From contig CAMZEH010000006.1 of NCBI GenBank assembly GCA_947305745.1, positions 1-51,379 on the forward strand: 51,379 nucleotides of DNA. The letters run 5' to 3'. The notes under the pieces are model-generated. The model saw only the letters and a list, made by a program, of their open reading frames with translations. It made no database searches and was not told the origin of the DNA. The translations under genes were made by a program, and so were the position numbers. The stretch's first letter is position 1; every line of letters begins with the position of its first letter. This document shows, one piece after another, positions 43,546 through 51,379 of the stretch. Origin of the DNA: an uncultured Clostridia bacterium (lineage in GTDB: Bacteria > Bacillota > Clostridia > Oscillospirales > Acutalibacteraceae).

Positions 43546-45183
43546 TTATACTTCCAACCCTTTTCTGCCTTTTTCGTGCATATTAAGATGATATGCCAGT
43601 ATCTGTCCGATATTGTAATCATTGGTAATAGCATTAATATCTCTGTTGAGCTTCATCGTAACATCGGAAGAAAACTTAGAAGCATCTTCATATGACCGAA
43701 TTATTATATCTCGCCATTTCTCGATTGATGTCTCACGAATATCTACCCATGCAGTACGAATCCATGTTTCAAGATTTTCATCGGTAACGACTTGATCGTC
43801 TTTAGAGCTCGGGTATAACGTGTATTTACCAATGTAAACATTTTTACTGCTTGTAACAACAGGTAATCCCAAAGAAACCATTTCAGTAACAATATCTCTA
43901 TTGTTTTCTTTCAAATATTCACAAATAGAACTATAAATATCACTTACAGATGTATTTCTTAACATGTCAACAGTCGGGCATACACTTTTTATCAAGTATA
44001 ACTCATATAGGTATTTGGCGGTTGTAGCGCCCAAGTTGCCTGTGGCAATACTGTTAACGTGGTTTTTCTCCATTAGTAATTTCAATTCATCTTTAGAGTG
44101 TTCTGCCATCGCATGTCCTGCATATGTTGGTCCAAGAGAAGCTTTATCCATTTCGTAAAGCATATTTCTTCTGCGCTTCCCAAATAAATCTTCTATAACT
44201 GTATTGGCTACTTCTTCTTTTGTTATAGCTTCCATTTGCCCAATTGCCGTAAGGGTATCTAATTCATATAGAGAATATACATGGTTCTCTCCTGCTCTGA
44301 CAACAGGGAACGTTAAATATTCATCTGATATATCACCTGTAGCATAAGATAACTTTTCTCCCAATCTAAGCTCTTTGCTCTCAAATTTATCAAATTTTTT
44401 GATAAGACCCATGTCAGTTTCGATAGGCTCAAACATAGTGCTATCATAGCCAACATATGTTGACGGAATTATCAAGCTAATATCCAAATCCACATCACTC
44501 GCCAAGCGCCACAACAACTGGTGAAGTGTACCCGAAGCTGATATTTTACCCATAAGTGCATAAGATAACGAGGATTTTGGTGTATCGCCGTGTGTATAAG
44601 GCATATTCATACCCATTCCGCCAAGACCGGTCGTTGATACTTTCAGGAATTTTTTTACTTTAAAATCTTCCATTGCCAGTTTTAACGAAAGTACAAAGTT
44701 TATTGCTTTGGGTGCGAAATCATTTAGAAGGTAGGTAACAAATGCAGTGCCAAGTCTATCCTTCTGCGATACTGCATGCCTAATCGCATCGGGATCGAAA
44801 TGAGATCCAAGCGTAGTGCCTGAGTTCATAGCATCAATAATTGCGTCCGGTTTATAAAGCGAAACAAGATTATAAAGGGTAGATTGTTTAAGAACATCTT
44901 CACTTAAATCGGAATAAAAGAACTCCAATAATTCGTCTTTATGAGCCAATTTTTCTGCCGTTGTGTCGCACTTATTCAAATTATATGGCATAAAAGCATC
45001 ACCATATGACTTAATAAACGAGGTGCCTTTATTAAATTTTTCAAGATACTCTACACTCGCATCTGTTTCCTGTTTTCTCAGATTATGTACTATAACTGTT
45101 TTGGGTTTATAAGCTAAAAGTCTCCTAATCACTTCCTTCCCAATTTGTCCGGAACCTAAAATTAGAATAGTGTCAAATTGCAT
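43546..45183 (-). CDS. Rossmann-fold NAD(P)-binding protein of unknown substrate
   Basis: 545 aa. The N-terminus ILGSGQIGKEVIRRLL carries the GxGxxG dinucleotide motif. Middle segments KPDAIIDAMNSGTTLG, KKFLKVSTTGLGGMGMNMPY and PSTYVGYDS resemble epimerase/short-chain dehydrogenase layouts, with YALMGKISASG as a possible Tyr-x3-Lys-like element. The C-terminal 200 residues are not recognised. No signal peptide. It is second in the NSS-transporter run. A redox or epimerase step on an amino-acid-derived compound is plausible but not shown. Confidence 0.75.
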   Translation of the reverse strand: MQFDTILILGSGQIGKEVIRRLLAYKPKTVIVHNLRKQETDASVEYLEKFNKGTSFIKSYGDAFMPYNLNKCDTTAEKLAHKDELLEFFYSDLSEDVLKQSTLYNLVSLYKPDAIIDAMNSGTTLGSHFDPDAIRHAVSQKDRLGTAFVTYLLNDFAPKAINFVLSLKLAMEDFKVKKFLKVSTTGLGGMGMNMPYTHGDTPKSSLSYALMGKISASGTLHQLLWRLASDVDLDISLIIPSTYVGYDSTMFEPIETDMGLIKKFDKFESKELRLGEKLSYATGDISDEYLTFPVVRAGENHVYSLYELDTLTAIGQMEAITKEEVANTVIEDLFGKRRRNMLYEMDKASLGPTYAGHAMAEHSKDELKLLMEKNHVNSIATGNLGATTAKYLYELYLIKSVCPTVDMLRNTSVSDIYSSICEYLKENNRDIVTEMVSLGLPVVTSSKNVYIGKYTLYPSSKDDQVVTDENLETWIRTAWVDIRETSIEKWRDIIIRSYEDASKFSSDVTMKLNRDINAITNDYNIGQILAYHLNMHEKGRKGLEV

Positions 45184-45218
45184 AAATAAAAAATCTCCTA
45201 ATTCTAAAAAATTAAATA

Positions 45219-46535
45219 CTAAAAAACTATGTTTAAAATATAAACGATTAAAATTAATCCTATAAATACATAACGTGTCATTGGTTCAAACCACTGACCG
45301 ATTTTTTTATCTCGCCCAAGTTCTACTTGCTCTCTTACAAATTTCTTTCCGCATACCCAAAAGAACATAATACCTGCGAGAAGTGCGCCAAGCGGGACGA
45401 CATAAACTGATAAAACGTCCATCCAAATTCCTACTATTTCGGCATTTTCTATAAATAAACCAACCGCCACGGCAATAGTAGCTATAATCAAAACCGCTTT
45501 ATTTCTCGAAAACTTAAACTGTGTCTGTAATAATTCAACAGGTGCCTCAAATAAGTTTATGAGAGAGGTTACGGCAGCAAATAATACAGCTACAAAAAAT
45601 AATGTTGCAATTAATCCTCCCATAGGCAGTGCTTTAAATATAGTAGGCATGGTTATAAACATGAGCGGTGGTCCGGATTGCAATTCTTTTTCAAGACCGA
45701 ACGCAAAAACCGAAGGAATTATAACAAGTGCAGCCAAAATTGAAGAAATATAACTAAATATTACTACGTTTTTGGCGCATGACATTACATCTTCTTTCTC
45801 GCTTAGATAACTTCCATAGATAATAGTTCCCGACCCTGCAAGAGAAAGCGAGAAAAATGCTTGTCCGAGTGCGCTGATCCATGTTTTTGGATTAAACAAA
45901 CAAGTCCAACCCGGTTTAAACAGGTAAACATATCCTTCAAATGAACCCGGCACGAAAAACATAAATATGGCTAACAATAAAAACATAATAAAAAAGGCGG
46001 GCATAACAATTTTGTTCAGTTTCTCAATTCCGCTTGAAACACCGATTATCATAACCACAAAAGTCAGAACCAATGCTATCATATGCCACGGAATACTGGA
46101 AAAATTGCCTGCGACACCTTCGAAATAAGCAACCGAATCGCTTTTTAACACCGAACCGGTTATACTTCCCATTATAAACTTTATTATCCAACCAACAACC
46201 ACGGAATACCCTATACCAATCAATAAGCAACCGATAAGCGGGATTGCCCCAAGAGAATGACCGTGTTTGATCTTTCTCATCTTTAGTGCTTTTTGAAACG
46301 CACCGAGCGGACCTGTTCGCATGGCTCGTCCAAACGCCATTTCTCCAACAACGCCCGAACAGCCGAGTAAAACCATAAAAATGGTATATGGTATTAAAAA
46401 CGCAGCACCTCCGTATTGACCGAGCCGATACGGGAATAGCCATATATTTCCCATTCCAACCGCAGAGCCTATACATGTTAAAATAAAGCCTATTTTTGTG
46501 CTGAACTTATCTCTTTCTACACTACAAGAACTCAC
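45219..46535 (-). CDS. NSS-family sodium-dependent amino acid transporter
   Basis: 438 aa with about 11 membrane helices. The N-terminal helix GFILTCIGSAVGMGNIWLFPYRLGQYGG style region is the sodium and substrate site of the neurotransmitter:sodium symporter family (LeuT, MhsT, TnaT). The short 11-helix form fits bacterial tryptophan/aromatic transporters of the MhsT/TnaT type. It imports a hydrophobic or aromatic amino acid with sodium. It is the first gene of a four-gene run ending in trpS, which supports tryptophan as substrate (inference). Confidence 0.9.
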   Translation of the reverse strand: MSSCSVERDKFSTKIGFILTCIGSAVGMGNIWLFPYRLGQYGGAAFLIPYTIFMVLLGCSGVVGEMAFGRAMRTGPLGAFQKALKMRKIKHGHSLGAIPLIGCLLIGIGYSVVVGWIIKFIMGSITGSVLKSDSVAYFEGVAGNFSSIPWHMIALVLTFVVMIIGVSSGIEKLNKIVMPAFFIMFLLLAIFMFFVPGSFEGYVYLFKPGWTCLFNPKTWISALGQAFFSLSLAGSGTIIYGSYLSEKEDVMSCAKNVVIFSYISSILAALVIIPSVFAFGLEKELQSGPPLMFITMPTIFKALPMGGLIATLFFVAVLFAAVTSLINLFEAPVELLQTQFKFSRNKAVLIIATIAVAVGLFIENAEIVGIWMDVLSVYVVPLGALLAGIMFFWVCGKKFVREQVELGRDKKIGQWFEPMTRYVFIGLILIVYILNIVF

Positions 46536-46909
46536 TGATTACATTACACCTCATTCATTACTAAAATTAAAACTGAATACAATGGTTTTTTATGCATCAA
46601 CTCTTTATAATATGAATATTAAAAATCTGTTTATAATTTAGAATTTTATTGCGATCACCCTTTCTTTTATTTTATCGTTGATTGTATCATTCAAAAGAAC
46701 AAAAGACAATAGTTTAGTGCAATGAATAGTCGATTTTCTACCTTAAATATAGTTTTTTATCTTTATAAAACGTTCCATTATATAATGTGCATATTAGACA
46801 CCTTAACCTTATTAAATTTAACTATTACAAAAAATGTGTTAATATTTTTTCAATATTTATAAAAACCACAAAACAAATGCTTCTCAATCCGATATGATCG
46901 CTATATCCA
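46536..46909. other. Intergenic stretch upstream of the transporter operon
   Basis: About 370 bp of AT-rich DNA between two minus-strand genes. It should hold the promoter of the NSS-transporter operon and the end of the Fic transcript. No strict consensus promoter, terminator hairpin or T-box leader (no GGUGGNACCGCG-type sequence) was found. Confidence 0.35.
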
Positions 46910-47806
46910 TTATTTATACTCAAGTATTGAAAGATATCTATCGATTTGCTCATTGATGTACCTTGCAAAAAGATTTTCCATAGCTGACAGTTTATGCTTT
47001 TTATAGTATTCGTCGAATGCATTATAATAAGCATTCCTATCCGAAAACTTTATGTCAATGGGTGGAAATCCGGCTTTCATAAGCTCCAAATTGACAAGCA
47101 ATCTGCCCGTACGACCGTTCCCATCAATAAAAGGATGTATACCTTCAAATTCAATGTGAAATCTCGCAAGCTTCGTAACTATATGTTCCGTGCTTCGCTC
47201 AAAATCAAAAAGCAATTTTTCCATTTTTTCACCTATGAGACACGGTGGTGCAGGCTCATGCAAGGCACCCATAATCCTGACGGGGACACGGCGATAAATA
47301 CCTCTATCCTCACGCTTATCCGCAAGCACCAAATAATGTATTTGCTTTATAACATTTTCGGAAATCGGAACATTATCTTTCACAAGTTCATTGACATAAT
47401 CAAACGCCTCTTTATGCCCAACTGCCTCCATGTGGTCTTTCAGTGGTTTTTTGTCGATCGTAAGACCACGAAGCACCATATCGGTTTCTCGAAGCGTTAA
47501 AGTGTTGCCTTCAATAGCGTTCGAATTGTAAGTATATTCTACCGCAAATTCTTCCCTGAGCCTTGCAAGTTCTCCCTCAGTTAATGGTCTCATATTGTCG
47601 AGTTTTTTCTTCTTTTCGTTAATGATCGGAATTAAGCTGATCACTCTTTTTAAACGTCCGTCAGATGGCTTTTTGGCATCGGTCGGTATTTTCCATGAGT
47701 GTCCTTCGTGACATACTCCCGAAATCTTGCCTTCCGAACATAAAACTCGAACTCTCCTCTCGGAAATATTCCATTTTTCGGCGGCATCTTTAACTGTCAT
47801 ATACAT
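46910..47806 (-). CDS. Fic-domain protein with N-terminal DNA-binding domain
   Basis: 298 aa, AAAGGAGG before the ATG. Residues 3-40 form an excisionase/MerR-like helix-turn-helix (MTVKDAAEKWNISERRVRVL, SWKIPTDAKKP). The Fic motif HPFIDGNGRTGR is at 224-235 with the catalytic histidine and all phosphate-binding residues. The inhibitory helix motif S95-x3-E99-G100 (SNAIEG) lies in front, so this is a self-inhibited class II Fic AMP-transferase. Targets are unknown. Three direct repeats cover its promoter; the fused HTH could autoregulate through them (inference). Confidence 0.9.
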   Translation of the reverse strand: MYMTVKDAAEKWNISERRVRVLCSEGKISGVCHEGHSWKIPTDAKKPSDGRLKRVISLIPIINEKKKKLDNMRPLTEGELARLREEFAVEYTYNSNAIEGNTLTLRETDMVLRGLTIDKKPLKDHMEAVGHKEAFDYVNELVKDNVPISENVIKQIHYLVLADKREDRGIYRRVPVRIMGALHEPAPPCLIGEKMEKLLFDFERSTEHIVTKLARFHIEFEGIHPFIDGNGRTGRLLVNLELMKAGFPPIDIKFSDRNAYYNAFDEYYKKHKLSAMENLFARYINEQIDRYLSILEYK

Positions 47807-47830
47807 CGTAGTATTCCTCCTTTTAAGAGT

Positions 47831-47859
47831 AGTATACTCCTGTTTCGGAATAATATCAA
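47831..47859 (-). promoter_or_regulatory. Promoter of the fic gene
   Basis: Minus-strand TTGATA (47859-47854), 17-bp spacer, TATACT (47836-47831). The -35 lies inside the first of three operator-like repeats. Confidence 0.72.
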
Positions 47860-47901
47860 GTCTTTCGGAACAATATAATTAAATCATCGGAATAATATCA
47901 A
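47844..47901. repeat. Three operator-like direct repeats upstream of fic
   Basis: TTCGGAATAATATCAA at 47844, TTCGGAACAATATAAT near 47864 and ATCGGAATAATATCAA at 47886. The starts are 20 and 22 bp apart, about two helical turns, so a protein could bind all three on one face of the DNA. The first copy covers the -35 of the fic promoter, consistent with repression. The HTH domain of the Fic protein is a natural candidate binder. Confidence 0.7.
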
Positions 47902-47914
47902 TCTTTTGTTCTAA

Positions 47915-48052
47915 GCTCTTACTTTGCCCGAATATATTGAAAGTGCCATGGATTTCATTAAAAATGACTATAACACTTTTGAAAATTATCTGCTCGACTA
48001 CAATGTCTCAAAAAATAATTTAATAAAAATAAAAAATAGATTTATACAATAA
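47915..48052 (+). pseudogene. C-terminal remnant of a tyrosine phosphatase-like gene
   Basis: After a TAA the plus-strand frame reads ALTLPEYIESAMDFIKNDYN, TFENYLLDYNVSKNNLIKI and ends KNRFIQ-stop. The pattern of xYGSFxxYL followed by xxLxxLxxx(F/L) is the usual C-terminus of bacterial tyrosine-type protein phosphatases. The catalytic part is missing, so this is a decayed fragment. Similarity is from memory of the family pattern, so moderate confidence. Confidence 0.45.
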
Positions 48053-48080
48053 TGATTGAAGGTAATTGGAACGCAAAACG

Positions 48081-48239
48081 ATGATGCTGAAAAAATTAAT
48101 AAAAAAGTTTAACCCTAAAAGATCTTTAATGAGCACAGTGGATGATTATTATACCGATAAAAACACTGTGCACTCCTACTTACCTGTATATCAAAAATTG
48201 TTTGGACTCAGAATTGAAAGACAATCACTAATTGTGTAA
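48081..48239 (+). CDS. Short ORF, 52 aa, doubtful
   Basis: ATG ATG start with no good ribosome site. The product begins MMLKKLIKKFNPKRSLMSTV and continues DDYYTDKNTVHSYLPVYQKL. It could be the end of another decayed gene rather than a real peptide. It lies between the phosphatase remnant and the maf gene. Confidence 0.25.
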   Translation: MMLKKLIKKFNPKRSLMSTVDDYYTDKNTVHSYLPVYQKLFGLRIERQSLIV

Positions 48240-48285
48240 TATAAATACAAAACACAGGTTATTATTATTTCGGAGGAATTCAAAA

Positions 48286-48873
48286 ATGAAATTGGTTTTA
48301 GCATCTAACTCTAAATCGCGCAAGGAAATTTTCGATATGATGAACTTTAAATATCAGATTGTAAAAAGCGAAGATAAAGAAATAAGTGATAAAAAGGACT
48401 TTCTTGAATATGTTGTAGATCTGTCAAGAGTTAAAGCTAATTCAGTAGCAAAACAACTGAGTTATGAAAAATGTATAATTGTTGCGGCAGATTCCATGAT
48501 CTATATGGGAGATAAAAAGTTTGAAAAACCTAAAAATATTGAAGAAGCTTTCGAGAATATTAAAATGCTTAGCGGTAAGGTGAACCATGCAATAACAGGT
48601 GTAACAATAAAAGATTTATATAAAAATCAGCAAATAAGTTTTTATGATATAACTGATGTTTATTTTAATACCATAGATGAGGAAGAAATAAATTGGTATA
48701 TAAATAATGATACACACATATTAGAAAGAGCAGGGTATTCAATTTCTGATGGTCCCGCTATAAGTTTTGTAGAAAAAATTGAGGGTGATTATTATAATAT
48801 ACTGGGTATGCCGATTTCCAAACTTTGCAAAAACCTCAAAGAGTTTGGATATAAGATATCAGATTTTAGATAA
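48286..48873 (+). CDS. maf: Maf-family nucleoside triphosphate pyrophosphatase
   Basis: 195 aa from ATG 48286, preceded by GGAGGAATT; the upstream extension of the frame has no ribosome site. LVLASNSKSRKEIF is the substrate-binding N-terminal motif (usually S-x-SPRR, here SKSRKE), AADSMIYM holds the catalytic Asp, and GDYYNILGMP is the C-terminal signature. Maf proteins hydrolyse non-canonical or pyrimidine nucleotides to monophosphates, and overexpression blocks septation in Bacillus. The motif is diverged and the gene stands alone, so it may be an accessory paralogue and not the core copy. Confidence 0.85.
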   Translation: MKLVLASNSKSRKEIFDMMNFKYQIVKSEDKEISDKKDFLEYVVDLSRVKANSVAKQLSYEKCIIVAADSMIYMGDKKFEKPKNIEEAFENIKMLSGKVNHAITGVTIKDLYKNQQISFYDITDVYFNTIDEEEINWYINNDTHILERAGYSISDGPAISFVEKIEGDYYNILGMPISKLCKNLKEFGYKISDFR

Positions 48874-48905
48874 AATTCATGCAGTATCATAAGGATGTAA
48901 AATTT

Positions 48906-49825
48906 ATGTACGAAAAATTAAAAAATGATACCTAACATAAAAAACTTTTTATAATTATTTCTGGTTTATGTATTTTGAATTTTAATGCAGAGGCAAAACC
49001 TCCTGTAAATTTTGATTTAAGTGTACAAGAACTGGAACAATTAAACGAGTATAGTAATTATCGTAAATGTGCAGGTCTAAAAAAAGCCTATCTTTATGAT
49101 TTACGAATAGCAACTAAAGGTACAGTGATATCTGATCAATTATCGCCCAGCGATATTGAAAATGTTAGAAATAATTTAGGGATAGTGTTTTTTGTAGATT
49201 TGATGCTCCTTCTCATAAATGGTATGGTTTGCCTCGAGGGCAAGACATTAGAGTTGAAGATATTAATAATGTTTTGTGTGAAGTAAAAAAAATAAACCCC
49301 TCAGCTATAATGCTATGTTTTGCTCATCCGTCACAATATTTTTTTGGAAAAACTGTTGAAAGACCTTATATTTCCGAAGGACTAAGTATAGTTATAGATT
49401 GGAACAAATCCATAACTATAGAGTATGTTGGGCAAGGATTTGATGCGGGGGAACTCACCAGAGGAAATAACACCTATCATCGTTCTGTTGTAGTACCGTG
49501 GTAAATATCTAGATGGCCGATTGAATTTATTTGAGACCGCATCAATATACAAAACATTGATGGTTATACTTATGATCTTTCAAGACAAAGTCGTATAGAT
49601 GCTCTAGCATCTATGGGTTATCCAAAAGTCGAATTGGAAAATTGTATTCCTAGTGAAGCATTACCAAAAATAGATAAATATTTATTTAAAAACATCTTTG
49701 AAAAATGCATAAAGAAAGTAATAAAATATACAAGAGATTTTGATACTAAACATCCAACAGTTATTATGGCAAATATCTATGGAGAAAAAATTCATGTGGT
49801 CGAGATCTGGAATTCAAGTTTGTAA
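48906..49825 (+). pseudogene. Decayed secreted protein gene with several frame breaks
   Basis: A ribosome site AAGGATG precedes ATG 48906, but a TAA follows nine codons later in the same frame. After it come KKLFIIISGLCILNFNAEA (a signal peptide) and KPPVNFDLSVQELEQLNEY. A break at a T6 run near 49185 moves the frame to FCRFDAPSHKWYGLPRGQDI, then VERPYISEGLSIVIDWN and GQGFDAGELTRGNNTYHRSV, stopping at 49504. A last piece (49613-49825) reads SEALPKIDKYLFKNIFEKCI. These look like one exported protein of about 300 residues, now inactive. Family not recognised. Confidence 0.65.
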
Positions 49826-49910
49826 TCGAAGCACTTTCTCACTCCAGTTAGTTGTTTATAAACATGGATTTACAAAAACCGATAAATAAACTAATATTTC
49901 GAAGGTTGTA

Positions 49911-49980
49911 CTTTATACTTCCGCACGGTTAAAAGAAAACTTCTATACTTTCGCACGCTTTTAAAAAACCGTGCGTTTGT
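49911..49980. repeat. Short direct and inverted repeats
   Basis: TATACTTCCGCACG (about 49914) and TATACTTTCGCACG (about 49944) are direct repeats 30 bp apart. CGCACGGTT at 49922-49930 is the inverse of AACCGTGCG at 49967-49975. The group lies just inside the second direct repeat of the putative island, where accessory recombination or regulatory sites could sit. Confidence 0.5.
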
Positions 49981-50001
49981 ATTGATATATGGGTGATTAT
50001 A

Positions 50002-50027
50002 CAAATCAGTACAACAGTATTGATACA
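50002..50027. repeat. Second copy of the tRNA-linked direct repeat (candidate attR)
   Basis: 26 bp identical to 32420-32445, again followed by a CCCAG/CTGGG hairpin and TTTTCGTGTTTTTT. The bases before it differ from the tRNA, as expected if only the 3' edge of the tRNA was duplicated on integration. Confidence 0.6.
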
Positions 50028-50030
50028 ATT

Positions 50031-50060
50031 AAAACCCCAGTATTTCTGGGGTTTTCGTGT
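50031..50060. terminator. Bidirectional terminator
   Basis: Stem AAAACCCCAG (50031-50040) with CTGGGGTTTT (50046-50055), T run on the plus side and AATTG on the minus side. It serves the minus-strand gene ending at 50077. Confidence 0.8.
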
Positions 50061-50076
50061 TTTTTGTGGTTGCTTT

Positions 50077-51379
50077 TTAGTAATTTTCAAATAGTTTTTT
50101 TGCTTCGTCTATATAAACATCTACAATCTGTTTGGCAATTTTTTCAATGTTAAAATTCCGTCGTTCTTCGGGACTTAACGTACATTTAAGAGTTACGTGC
50201 ATAACATAAGGATAATCATCAAACCTTGATATGTCATATTTAAAATATTGTTCCTTAGAAAATGATGAATGATCGCGTGATATATCGAAATATGGGGATA
50301 ATGCTAGAAAGTGGGTCAATCTATTGCGGTTTTTGGGTCGTTCCATCCAAGATAACCACCCTTGACTTTTATAATGTTTTTGATCTTCCTCTGTTATCAT
50401 AGTTTCAACACACTTTTCTATTTCTTTTTTTACGTCTTCCGTCAATTTATATAGTGTATACGATCCAATATACGTCGCTATTTCAAGAGCTATTTGATCA
50501 TTAGCATTATATTTATTTTCAGGCTGATTTATAAATTTTTGATATTCATTAAAATCAATTTTAATCTTAAAATCACCATCTCCCAAGTTGTATAAAAATC
50601 TACATTTTTGTCCTTCATTATGAAGGTCTATTTTTTTCCAATCTTCCGTCTTCGTACCAAATTCTATGCCAAAATCTACTGTTCTGGGTCTGTAACATCC
50701 AATTTCGTCAAGCTTATCGAATACACTTTTCGTAAGTTTCTTACATTCGACTCGCTTTTTAAGCTTTACGTCCTTGTCTATCTCCCTTACTATATCCTCT
50801 ACTATATTGTCAATATTTTCTATAATATATTTTTTATGCTGATAGTCAATTTCATAACTATAATTACTTCGTTTGAAAGCAATAGTGAACTCCATTATTG
50901 GTAATGATTCTACTTTTTGGAATACCAATCCTGTTGATGAATCTTTGCACTGTAAGAAACTATACGGGTCGGGCGGATAGTCAGGAGAAAACCAACCGAC
51001 AATACTTAACTGTTTTATTTCCGGAAAATCAGCCTCTTTATACTTTAGCGTTAGCTTGTTGATAACTTTTTGCTTTATTTTTTTCAAAATATCTTTAGGT
51101 TCCATATCTTTCTCTGATTCAGTATCAGAAGATTCGGTCTCGGACGCAGTTTCAGATTCAGGCTTAGATTTAGCCTCAACTTTGGATTCATCTTCAGACT
51201 CCGGCTTAGTTTCAGCCTCGTTTTCATCTTCAGACTCAGACCCAGATTCAGCCTCAACTTTGGATTCGTCTTCAGACTCTGACCCAGATTTGGACTCAGA
51301 TTTAGCATTAGTATCAGTTTCATTTTCAGGCTCAGGTTCAGACTTAGGTTCAGGCTCAGGTTCAGACTTAGGTTCAGGC
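50077..51379 (-). CDS. Large protein with acidic Ser/Glu repeat region (5' end missing)
   Basis: The frame is open from the window edge to the stop at 50077 (434 codons seen). An internal ATG at 51105 is not the start, because the same frame continues upstream without a stop as low-complexity sequence: PEPKSEPEPEPKSEPEPE, then SESEDESKVEAESGSESEDE and similar. This acidic, likely disordered region resembles wall-spanning or surface stalks. The C-terminal 340 residues are a folded, Lys/Glu-rich domain with CKDSSTGLVFQKVESLPIME and HVTLKCTLSPEERRNF, not recognised. A signal peptide would be outside the window. Only the last part of the gene is described. Confidence 0.8.
   Translation of the reverse strand, partial: PEPKSEPEPEPKSEPEPENETDTNAKSESKSGSESEDESKVEAESGSESEDENEAETKPESEDESKVEAKSKPESETASETESSDTESEKDMEPKDILKKIKQKVINKLTLKYKEADFPEIKQLSIVGWFSPDYPPDPYSFLQCKDSSTGLVFQKVESLPIMEFTIAFKRSNYSYEIDYQHKKYIIENIDNIVEDIVREIDKDVKLKKRVECKKLTKSVFDKLDEIGCYRPRTVDFGIEFGTKTEDWKKIDLHNEGQKCRFLYNLGDGDFKIKIDFNEYQKFINQPENKYNANDQIALEIATYIGSYTLYKLTEDVKKEIEKCVETMITEEDQKHYKSQGWLSWMERPKNRNRLTHFLALSPYFDISRDHSSFSKEQYFKYDISRFDDYPYVMHVTLKCTLSPEERRNFNIEKIAKQIVDVYIDEAKKLFENY

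Noticed and set aside
46024..46476. 150-aa minus-strand ORF inside the NSS transporter
   Set aside because: An out-of-frame shadow of the transporter gene.
38662..46535. Indolmycin-type antibiotic cluster
   Set aside because: A second TrpRS suggested it, but no biosynthetic enzymes such as an aminotransferase, methyltransferase or condensing enzyme are present.
46536..46700. T-box riboswitch in front of the trpS-containing operon
   Set aside because: No T-box consensus, specifier hairpin or terminator/antiterminator pair could be found in the 370-bp leader or in the 119-bp gap at 41,436-41,554.

Overview
The window comes from an AT-rich, low-GC Gram-positive bacterium, most likely an endospore-forming member of the Clostridia. 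The evidence is a yabP-yabQ-divIC-S1 (yabR-like) sporulation/division block at 24.6-26.1 kb, a SpoVB/MurJ-type flippase, lysine/DAP synthesis through DapL and DapF, GGAGG-type ribosome binding sites, TTG starts, and textbook TTGACA/TATAAT promoters. No species can be named from the sequence alone.

Layout. (1) 1-7.1 kb is accessory DNA: the 5' part of a secreted protein with near-identical tandem repeats, an AAA/ABC ATPase and a GNAT acetyltransferase, a tRNA-Arg(CCG), a leaderless ADP-ribosyltransferase, a cell-wall amidase and an M24 peptidase. (2) 7.1-10.9 kb, minus strand: a radical SAM/SPASM enzyme between two short precursors with LxxEEVxEVSGG-type leaders, and a 749-aa internally duplicated protein translationally coupled to ispH. 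(3) 10.9-32.1 kb is the core-genome backbone, nearly all minus strand: ispH-plsC-cmk, potABCD, cysS, pgsA, recX, recA, dapL, pyrG, dapF, the yab block, a methionine gamma-lyase-like PLP enzyme, asnB, hup and the flippase. (4) A tRNA with anticodon CAT ends at 32,421. Its 3' end lies in a 26-bp direct repeat found again at 50,002.

The 17.6 kb between those repeats looks like an integrated island. It holds three paralogous double-glycine-leader peptides, broken large serine recombinases, a secreted 753-aa protein of unknown function that interrupts one recombinase, and a tryptophan-themed gene set: NSS-family amino acid transporter, Rossmann protein, AEC permease, bacterial TrpRS, then a PLP decarboxylase and a eukaryotic-type TrpRS that both carry Sec signal peptides. 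A Fic protein with an iteron-like operator, a Maf protein and several decayed genes complete it. Beyond the second repeat lies a large acidic repeat protein cut by the window edge.

The strongest candidates for an undescribed system are the exported TrpRS/decarboxylase pair with its transporter operon, and the two families of GG-leader peptides (one with a radical SAM enzyme, one a triplet with no local exporter). Functions of the unknown proteins are not asserted; what is seen, known or inferred is marked in each entry.
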